A DNA stretch of 10,805 bases from JACVRW01 sp052038485 (GTDB lineage Bacteria > Actinomycetota > Thermoleophilia > Solirubrobacterales > Thermoleophilaceae): positions 1 through 10,805 of the forward strand of contig JBQGCL010000120.1 of NCBI GenBank assembly GCA_052038485.1, read 5' to 3'. Below are positions 1 to 4,739 of this stretch, piece by piece (positions within the stretch are counted from its first letter, which is position 1; each line of letters opens with the position of its first letter). Made by a program: the position numbers and the translations under genes. The notes under the pieces were generated by a model, which was not told the origin of the DNA, made no database searches, and saw only the letters and a program-made list of their open reading frames with translations.

Positions 1-425
1 GCCATCGGCTCCTCGATCAGGTAGGCCTGGCGCGCGCCGGCGCTCAGGCAGGCCTCCTCCACGGCTCGCTTCTCCACCCCGGTCACGCCGCTCGGCACGC
101 AGACCACCACGCGCGGGTGCGCCCAGCGGTTCTGGTGGACCTTCTGGATGAAGTGACGGAGCATCTGCTCGGTCACGTCGAAGTCGGCGATCACGCCGTC
201 CTTGAGCGGGCGGATCGCCTGGATCGTCCCGGGGGTCCGCCCCAGCATGCGCTTCGCCTCGATCCCGACCGCGTGCACCTCGGCCGTGCGGGAGTCGATC
301 GCGACCACGGACGGCTCCGAGAGCACGATCCCGCGGCCGCGGACGTAGACGAGCGTGTTGGCGGTCCCCAGGTCGACAGCCATGTCACGGCCGCCCATGC
401 CGGTGAGGTAGGAGAAAAAGCCCAT
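1..425 (-). CDS. mreB: Rod-shape determining actin homologue MreB (partial, N-terminal part)
   Basis: MreB polymerises with ATP on the inner face of the membrane and guides the lateral cell-wall synthesis machinery. About 141 residues are visible and the gene runs off the window at its 3' end; the whole family is about 340 residues. The ATG at 425-423 gives the usual hydrophobic start MGFFSYL, which resembles the membrane-binding N-terminus of the family, followed by the phosphate-1 ATP motif DLGTANT (residues 18-24), EPSVVAI, and further on VVVCVPSGVTGVEKRAV and the phosphate-2 side segment ending in LIEEPMA. Later methionines (10 and 15) are possible starts, but the first keeps the amphipathic tip. 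No convincing Shine-Dalgarno precedes it. It lies 70 bases downstream of maf, and maf next to mreB is a widespread arrangement. MreC/MreD would be expected beyond the window edge. Identification is near certain. Confidence 0.96.
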   Translation of the reverse strand, partial: MGFFSYLTGMGGRDMAVDLGTANTLVYVRGRGIVLSEPSVVAIDSRTAEVHAVGIEAKRMLGRTPGTIQAIRPLKDGVIADFDVTEQMLRHFIQKVHQNRWAHPRVVVCVPSGVTGVEKRAVEEACLSAGARQAYLIEEPM

Positions 426-495
426 TTCGCGCGTTGAGACAGGAGGATAAGCGCCGGAGCGGCAGCACGCGAGAGCCCCGAACGCGAGCCGGAGT
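426..495. other. maf-mreB intergenic spacer
   Basis: This is the 70-base gap between the maf stop and the mreB start, one of the two longest gaps in the minus-strand run. It holds a direct repeat ACGCGAG at 467-473 and 482-488 (15 bases apart). On the minus strand it holds a weak TATCCT that could act as a -10 element, but I see no matching -35. No hairpin followed by a T-run was found. It may carry a separate mreB promoter or simply be transcribed through; the sequence does not decide. Confidence 0.3.
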
Positions 496-1032
496 CTAGC
501 GAGCCAACAGGTCAGGCATGAGCCTTAGCAAGAGCGGCACCGGCAGGCCGACGACGTTCCAGTAATCACCGTCTATCGACTCGACCAGGGCGGCCCCGCG
601 GCCCTGGATCGCGTAGCCCCCTGCGCGGTCGCGCCACTCGCCGGTCGCGAGGTACCAGTCGAGGTCGGCCTCGCTCAGCTCCCGAAAGCGCACCGCGGTC
701 ACGGCGACGTCGCTGCGCTCCTCACCGCCGGCGATCACGGCGATGCCCGTCAACACCTCATGCTTCCGCCCCGAGAGGCTGGTCAGGAAGTGCTTCGCGG
801 CGTGCTCGTCGGCGGGCTTGCCGTAGACCTGGCCGCCCAGCACCACGGCGGTGTCGGCGCCCAGCACGCGCTTGCCGGACACCGCGCGCGCCTTCAGCAG
901 GGCGTTCTCGCGGACGATCTCGTGCGGGTCGCCGTCCACGACCTCCTCGAGCTCGGGCACCTCCACGCGGAAGTCCACGCCCAGCTGCTCGAGGATGGCC
1001 CTCCGCTGGGGCGAGGCCGAGGCGAGGATCAC
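496..1032 (-). CDS. maf: Maf-family nucleoside triphosphate pyrophosphatase
   Basis: Maf/YhdE-type enzymes hydrolyse non-canonical or dTTP/UTP-type nucleotides to monophosphate and pyrophosphate in the cytoplasm, and Maf has also been linked to septum inhibition. The 178-residue length is normal. Visible motifs: the N-terminal ASASPQRR (residues 4-11, substrate loop), GADT (58-61, with the likely catalytic Asp60), GKP (71-73), SGRKHEVLTG (87-96), AGGYAIQG (137-144) and NVVGLP (159-164). The start is GTG at 1032-1030, directly after the TAG stop of ndk with no base between them, which suggests translation by re-initiation from ndk. Starting there places ILASASP at the very N-terminus, as is usual. 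The second base-contacting position of the SPRR motif is Gln here (SPQRR), a mild variation. Substrate preference (dTTP/UTP versus m7GTP/CTP subfamily) cannot be settled by eye. Confidence 0.95.
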   Translation of the reverse strand: MILASASPQRRAILEQLGVDFRVEVPELEEVVDGDPHEIVRENALLKARAVSGKRVLGADTAVVLGGQVYGKPADEHAAKHFLTSLSGRKHEVLTGIAVIAGGEERSDVAVTAVRFRELSEADLDWYLATGEWRDRAGGYAIQGRGAALVESIDGDYWNVVGLPVPLLLRLMPDLLAR

Positions 1033-1437
1033 CTAGAGCTCGGGGAAGAACAGCCCGATCTCGCGCGCGGCGGACTCGGCCGAGTCAGAGCCGTGCACGA
1101 GGTTGGTCTGGACCTCGAGCCCGAACTCGCCGCGGATCGAGCCGGGAGCCGCCTCGAGCGGGTTGGTCGCCCCGATTACCTGCCGCGCCGCGGTGACGGC
1201 CTCGTAGCCCTCGAGCACGAGCGCCACCAGCGGGCCGCCGGTGATGAAGTCCACGAGGTCGCCGAAGAAGGGCTTCTCGGCGTGCTCGGCGTAGTGGCGC
1301 TCGGCCAGCTCGCGCTCGACCGTCATGTGCTTCATCGCCACGATCGTGAGTCCCTTGCGCTCGAAGCGGGCGAGGATCTCGCCCGTGAGACGGCGCTCGA
1401 AGGCGTCGGGCTTCACCAGGATCAGCGTCCGGTCCAT
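1033..1437 (-). CDS. ndk: Nucleoside diphosphate kinase
   Basis: Ndk transfers the gamma phosphate of ATP to other nucleoside diphosphates through a phospho-histidine and balances the NTP/dNTP pools. The protein has 134 residues, the normal short bacterial length. Motifs: RTLILVKPDAF (3-13, with Lys9 near the phosphates), the GDLVDFITGGPLVALVLEG region (59-77), RQVIGATNP (85-93), PGSIRGEFG (98-106) and the active site NLVHGSDS (112-119) with His115 as the phosphorylated residue. The ATG at 1437-1435 is preceded by AGGAG at 1446-1442, four bases away. The stop touches the start of maf, and the zinc-ribbon gene ends 33 bases upstream, so the three genes look co-transcribed. Ndk close to valS-folC is a familiar arrangement in actinobacteria. 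No anomalies. Confidence 0.98.
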   Translation of the reverse strand: MDRTLILVKPDAFERRLTGEILARFERKGLTIVAMKHMTVERELAERHYAEHAEKPFFGDLVDFITGGPLVALVLEGYEAVTAARQVIGATNPLEAAPGSIRGEFGLEVQTNLVHGSDSAESAAREIGLFFPEL

Positions 1438-1470
1438 CGATCTCCTATTCGGGTAGAGGGCGCGCGGAGC

Positions 1471-2139
1471 CTAGCCGGACGGCCGCTCGCGCGACGCGCG
1501 CGCGGCGCGCCGCTCGGCGGCGACCGGCGGCTCGGTGGGCACCGGGCGCTCGCTGGTCGGCGCCTGGCGCTCGGACGTCTGCTCCTGCGAACGCGGCTCC
1601 TGCTGGCGCGGCCGCGACGAGCGCTGGCCGCTCTGGCGCTGGGCCGAAGCCGCGGCCGTGCGCCGGCGGCGCGGGCGCGCCTCCGGAGCCGCCTGGCCGA
1701 CCTCGGCCTCGCAGTACGGGCAGATCTTCCAGCGCGGATCGAGCGGGCGGGCGCAGACCGTGCAGGGCTCGCGCAACCGGCGCAGGCAGCTGGGGCACCG
1801 CAAGAAGTCCTTCTCGACCTCGAAGCCGCAGTACTGGCAGTGCACGTGCTCGAGGCTCGCCAGGCGCGCCTCGGCGGCGGCCATCTCCAGCTCGCGCTCG
1901 CGGACGTCCTCGAGGTACTCGGGCGGGCGCACGATCAGGTAGACGATCGTCCCCGCGAACGGGAACACCGATGCGACCGTCGCGCAGCCGACCAGCAGCG
2001 GGTCGTCGATGCGCCGGCGGGCGTCGGCGAACGTCCAGTAGATCAGCGCCAGCCAGATCACGACCAGAAACAGCAGCAGCAGGCTGGCGGCCGTGTTGAG
2101 CCCGTCGTTCTCGATGCCGAAGACGGCCAGGGCGCCCAT
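1471..2139 (-). CDS. Membrane protein with C-terminal double zinc ribbon and basic low-complexity tail
   Basis: A 222-residue protein of unknown role. Two hydrophobic spans are visible (about residues 16-37 and 48-70), then a charged, probably helical stretch (76-98). Four Cys pairs form two zinc ribbons: CQYC (101-104) with CPSC (115-118), and CTVC (126-129) with CPYC (140-143), a layout like the double-zinc-ribbon (DZR) family. Residues 150-222 are a Gln/Arg/Ser/Glu/Pro-rich disordered tail. The spans suggest membrane anchoring with ribbon and tail on one side, probably cytoplasmic. I chose the ATG at 2139-2137; a TTG at 2196 would add 19 residues but would overlap the divergent VOC gene. 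No Shine-Dalgarno precedes the ATG, and a TACACT hexamer lies only ten bases before it, so the message may be leaderless. It probably heads the ndk-maf transcript. The zinc ribbon call is firm; function unknown. Confidence 0.85.
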   Translation of the reverse strand: MGALAVFGIENDGLNTAASLLLLFLVVIWLALIYWTFADARRRIDDPLLVGCATVASVFPFAGTIVYLIVRPPEYLEDVRERELEMAAAEARLASLEHVHCQYCGFEVEKDFLRCPSCLRRLREPCTVCARPLDPRWKICPYCEAEVGQAAPEARPRRRRTAAASAQRQSGQRSSRPRQQEPRSQEQTSERQAPTSERPVPTEPPVAAERRAARASRERPSG

Positions 2140-2188
2140 AGGAGGGGCGAGTGTAGCTTGCAGTCCCCCCGGAACAGGAGGATGCAGG
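2140..2188. promoter_or_regulatory. Short divergent control region
   Basis: Only 49 bases separate the minus-strand zinc-ribbon gene from the plus-strand VOC gene, so both promoters must sit here or inside the opposing genes. The stretch 2150-2159 holds two possible overlapping -10 elements: TACACT read on the minus strand (2155-2150) and TAGCTT read on the plus strand (2154-2159). No clear -35 hexamer was seen for either. The plus-strand ribosome site is at 2176-2181. This is an inference from geometry and weak motifs only. Confidence 0.3.
2176..2181 (+). promoter_or_regulatory. Ribosome binding site of the VOC gene
   Basis: A perfect AGGAGG lies seven bases before the ATG at 2189. It decides the start: the open frame could be extended upstream to 2093, into the opposing zinc-ribbon gene, but only the 2189 ATG has this site at proper spacing and starts the fold correctly. 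Confidence 0.85.
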
Positions 2189-2566
2189 ATGCTCAAGGAC
2201 GCGCGCGTGGCCGCGCGGATCCCGGTCCAGGACCTCGAGCGAGCGAGGCGCTGGTACGCCGAGAAGCTGGGGCTCGAGGCCAGCGAGGAGCGCGAGGGCG
2301 GCCTGCTCTACCGCCTCGGCGGGTGCGAGTTCGCGCTGTTCACGTCGGCCGGCAGCTCGTCCGGGACGTTCACCCAGATGGGCTTCAGCGTGGATGACAT
2401 CGAGGCCACCGTCGCCGACCTCAAGCAGCGCGGCCTCGAGTTCGAGTACGAGGACATCACCAGGGTCGAGGGCAACTACCCGAGCAAGGGCGGCAAGGGC
2501 GAGTGGGCCGTCTGGTTCCGCGACTGCGACAACAACATGCTCGGGATCGGCGAGTCGATCTACTAG
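2189..2566 (+). CDS. VOC (glyoxalase/bleomycin-resistance fold) family protein
   Basis: A 125-residue protein with the vicinal-oxygen-chelate layout. The first beta-alpha unit is ARIPVQDLERARRWYAEKLG (9-28), followed by the short strand GLLYRLGGCEFALFTS (38-53); the second module starts with MGFSVDDIEATVADLKQRGL (64-83) and closes with the signature strand WAVWFRDCDNNMLGI (106-120). Such proteins include lyases, dioxygenases and drug-binding proteins. The usual metal ligands are not obvious: there is no His/Gln in the first strand at the expected place, and the usual Glu of an 'NxLEL' end is Gly (NMLGI), so it may not bind a metal in the classic way. It is the only plus-strand gene here, divergent from the zinc-ribbon gene and convergent with a 38-residue gene, whose stop codon overlaps its own by two bases. 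Substrate unknown. Confidence 0.9.
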   Translation: MLKDARVAARIPVQDLERARRWYAEKLGLEASEEREGGLLYRLGGCEFALFTSAGSSSGTFTQMGFSVDDIEATVADLKQRGLEFEYEDITRVEGNYPSKGGKGEWAVWFRDCDNNMLGIGESIY

Positions 2567-2679
2567 AGGAAGAGCCGGCCCAGCGCGTAGCCGATCCCGA
2601 AGAAGACCAGGATCACGGTCGCGACGACGATCGCGACCAGGGCGATCATCGCGCCGAAGCGGGGGCCGTCGCCGTCCAT
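2563..2679 (-). CDS. Small single-span membrane protein (38 residues)
   Basis: A short frame from ATG 2679-2677 to TAG 2565-2563 fills the gap between the lipase and VOC genes. It starts with MDGDGPRFG, then an almost unbroken hydrophobic stretch (about residues 10-31, ending FFGIGYALG), then RLFL. The polar acidic start, one transmembrane helix and short basic tail make a typical small membrane protein, likely with the N-terminus outside by the charge rule (Arg34 after the span). It lies 12 bases after the lipase stop on the same strand, so it is probably co-transcribed and is the last gene of that run. Its stop shares the CTAG at 2563-2566 with the stop of the opposing VOC gene. No good Shine-Dalgarno is seen, so coupling to lipase translation is possible. 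Function unknown. A chance frame is possible, but the clean hydropathy and exact fit to the gap speak for a gene. Confidence 0.62.
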   Translation of the reverse strand: MDGDGPRFGAMIALVAIVVATVILVFFGIGYALGRLFL

Positions 2680-2691
2680 TGCCCGAACAGG

Positions 2692-3483
2692 CTAGAGCGG
2701 GATGCAGCTCGGGCGGAACCCGGGGTCGGCCGGGCCGGGGCGGGCGAGGGCATTGCGCACCCAGCGCAGCGCCACCGCGTCGTAGATGATCCCCAGGTGC
2801 TCGGCGACGTCGAGCGGGCAGCGTTCCTGGAGCAGCACGTTGGTGGCCCCGGACAGGAACGCCGACGTGTACGGGATCACGACCTCGTCGTAGCGCGTCT
2901 CGATTGCCGTGTAGCTGACCTCGCCGGGCGTCTCGTCGCCGGCGTTGAGGTTGGTCAGGAAGGCCGAGCCGGTTGCCTGCTGGCCGCACGAGTAACAGAG
3001 ACCCGCTCCGTCGAGCAGCAGCGCGCCGGGGTTGCTCGTCCCGTGGTTCGAGGGCGCGAGGCCGATCAGGTCGTCGACCTTCGACGCGCCGCCCAGGAAC
3101 TTGACGTAGTAGCGCGGCATCATCCCGCCCTGCGAGTGACCGACGACCGAGACCTTGCGGGCGCCGGTGGCGGCCAGCACGCGGTCGACCAAGTCGCGCA
3201 GCTGGGCCGCCGAATCCTCGATCGGACCGGTGGCGCGGTTGCCGTAGTCCAGCGCGAAGACGCAGTAACCGTCCTGCTTGAGGCGGGGCGAGATCAGGTT
3301 CCAGGAGACCGTCATGTCGCCGAACGTGCCGTGCACGAGCACGATCGGGTACGGGTGAGCGGAGCTCGGCTTGCAGGTCCAGTCGTTTGCGCCCGGCGGG
3401 CTGATGCCGGGCGCCTGCGCGGCGGCGGGCGCGGCAAATACGAGCGTCAGCGCCAGCGCTACGAGCACCCCCCGGACCCTCAT
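2692..3483 (-). CDS. Secreted alpha/beta-hydrolase, class-2 type lipase/esterase
   Basis: A 263-residue secreted lipase or esterase likely to cleave acylglycerol-type esters outside the membrane. Residues 1-22 are a signal peptide (MRVRG, hydrophobic core, cleavage near AAAQA). The mature part shows the oxyanion strand PIVLVHGTFGD (46-56, His51-Gly52), the nucleophile elbow VVGHSQGG (113-120, Ser117), the APSNHGT loop (143-149), TRYDEVVIPY (196-205, likely catalytic Asp199) and AEHLGIIYD (227-235, likely catalytic His229). This matches the Lipase_2/EstA-like group. Six cysteines remain in the mature protein (37, 74, 163, 166, 222, 260), fitting disulfides in an exported enzyme. The ATG at 3483-3481 is preceded by a weak purine-rich GGTAGG. 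It follows folC by 17 bases and precedes the small membrane protein by 12, so it lies inside the valS-folC run; its presence there is unusual for the housekeeping block. Substrate is inferred from the family only. Confidence 0.93.
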   Translation of the reverse strand: MRVRGVLVALALTLVFAAPAAAQAPGISPPGANDWTCKPSSAHPYPIVLVHGTFGDMTVSWNLISPRLKQDGYCVFALDYGNRATGPIEDSAAQLRDLVDRVLAATGARKVSVVGHSQGGMMPRYYVKFLGGASKVDDLIGLAPSNHGTSNPGALLLDGAGLCYSCGQQATGSAFLTNLNAGDETPGEVSYTAIETRYDEVVIPYTSAFLSGATNVLLQERCPLDVAEHLGIIYDAVALRWVRNALARPGPADPGFRPSCIPL

Positions 3484-3500
3484 GCGCGACTACCTACCCG

Positions 3501-4739
3501 CTAGAGCATCGAAGCACGCCTGTCCGGATCGGCCCTGACCAGGTCGGCGACCAGGTAGATCGATCCGGTGGCGAGCACGGCCCCGCCGGGGCCGGCCAGC
3601 TCGCGCGCCCGGGCGACCGCCGCGCGCGGGTCCGCGACCGTCTCGGATGGCGGCCCGCCGAGCTTCTCGGCCAGCGAGCCGAGCGTGCCGGGCGACAGCG
3701 AGCGCGGGTTGGCCGAGCGCGTGTAGATGGCGTGGTCCACGCGCGGCAGCAGCTCGCCGAGCATGCCGGCGGCGTCCTTGTCCTCGAGCACGCCGATCAC
3801 CGCCACACGCGGGCGGCGCGAGCCGAACACGTCGTCGAGGGATTCCGCCAGCGCGCGGGCGCCGGCCGGGTTGTGGGCGCCGTCGTAGACGGTCAGCGGC
3901 CGCTCGGCCACGATCTCCACGCGGCCGGGCACGGTCGTCTGGGCGGCGGCCGCGGCGATCGTCTCGGCGCGCAGCTCGCCCGGCCCGAGGAACGCGTCCG
4001 CCGCGGCGAGGGCCATCGCGAAGTTGCGGCGCTGGAAGCCGCCCGGCGCGCGCAGCGGGACCCCGGCATCGGCGGGCGCGCGCACGAGCGTGGCGTGGCG
4101 CTCGGCCGCGACGCGCCCGGCCACGGCCGCCGAGTCGGGGTCGAGCTGGCCGACGACGAGCGTGCCGTGGTCGCGCACGACCGCCAGCTTCTCCTCGGCG
4201 ATGTCCGCCAGCGTCGGGCCGAGCCAGCGCGTGTGCTCGAGCCCGACCGATGTCAGCGCCTGCACCTTCGAGGGGATCACGTTGGTCGCGTCGAAGCGGC
4301 CGCCCAGGCCGGCCTCGATCACGGCGACCTCCACACCGCGCCGCGCCAGCTCGTGGTAGGCGGCCGCGGTGAGCGCCTCGAACTGGGTGACCGGGTCGTC
4401 CTCGGTGCGGTTGACGAGCTCGGCCGCCTGGGCGGCGCGCTCGACCGCCGCGGCGAAGTCGCCCTCCGAGACCGGCTCCTCCCCCACCTCGATCCGCTCC
4501 TTGAACGAGGCGAGGTGGGGCGACGTGTAGCTGCCGGTGCGCAGGCCGTGGCGCTCGAGGATGGCTGCGCAGAAGCGCACCGTGGACGACTTGCCGTTGG
4601 TGCCCACGACGTGAATCGACGCGAAGCGCCGCTGCGGCAGCCCCATCACGGTCATCAGCCGGTGCATGCGGTCCAGCCCGAACCGCATCCCGAACAGCTC
4701 GAGCGAGAGCAGGTACTCCTCGGCCTCGCGGAAGGTCAT
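3501..4739 (-). CDS. folC: Folylpolyglutamate synthase / dihydrofolate synthase
   Basis: FolC adds glutamates to folates with ATP, and in many bacteria also joins dihydropteroate to glutamate; both steps keep folate in the cell. The product has 412 residues, a normal length. Domains are of the Mur-ligase type: P-loop VVGTNGKSS (44-52), YTSPHL (71-76), the omega-loop-like ERIEVGEEPVSEGDF (81-95), EAGLGGRFDATN (142-153), SVGLEHT (164-170), then the C-terminal domain with DGAHNP (286-291), VIGVLEDKD (314-322) and the end motif ATGSIYLV (390-397). The start ATG at 4739-4737 overlaps the TGA of valS by four bases (ATGA), a sign of coupled translation. No strong ribosome site precedes it. The valS-folC pair is conserved across many bacteria. 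Whether it is bifunctional (FolC with DHFS activity) cannot be told by eye. Confidence 0.97.
   Translation of the reverse strand: MTFREAEEYLLSLELFGMRFGLDRMHRLMTVMGLPQRRFASIHVVGTNGKSSTVRFCAAILERHGLRTGSYTSPHLASFKERIEVGEEPVSEGDFAAAVERAAQAAELVNRTEDDPVTQFEALTAAAYHELARRGVEVAVIEAGLGGRFDATNVIPSKVQALTSVGLEHTRWLGPTLADIAEEKLAVVRDHGTLVVGQLDPDSAAVAGRVAAERHATLVRAPADAGVPLRAPGGFQRRNFAMALAAADAFLGPGELRAETIAAAAAQTTVPGRVEIVAERPLTVYDGAHNPAGARALAESLDDVFGSRRPRVAVIGVLEDKDAAGMLGELLPRVDHAIYTRSANPRSLSPGTLGSLAEKLGGPPSETVADPRAAVARARELAGPGGAVLATGSIYLVADLVRADPDRRASML

Noticed and set aside
467..488. Direct repeat ACGCGAG twice in the maf-mreB gap as an operator
   Set aside because: Seven-base GC-rich repeats are expected by chance here and there is no promoter element placed around them; kept only as a note in the spacer entry.
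2093..2188. Upstream extension of the VOC gene to the ATG at 2093
   Set aside because: It would overlap the start of the opposing zinc-ribbon gene, and the perfect AGGAGG at 2176-2181 points to the ATG at 2189.
760..2397. 545-residue plus-strand open frame across maf, ndk and the zinc-ribbon gene
   Set aside because: Composition is Arg/Ala/Gly/Leu/His-rich without any motif, and it lies opposite three well-supported genes. It is a shadow of GC-rich codon use.
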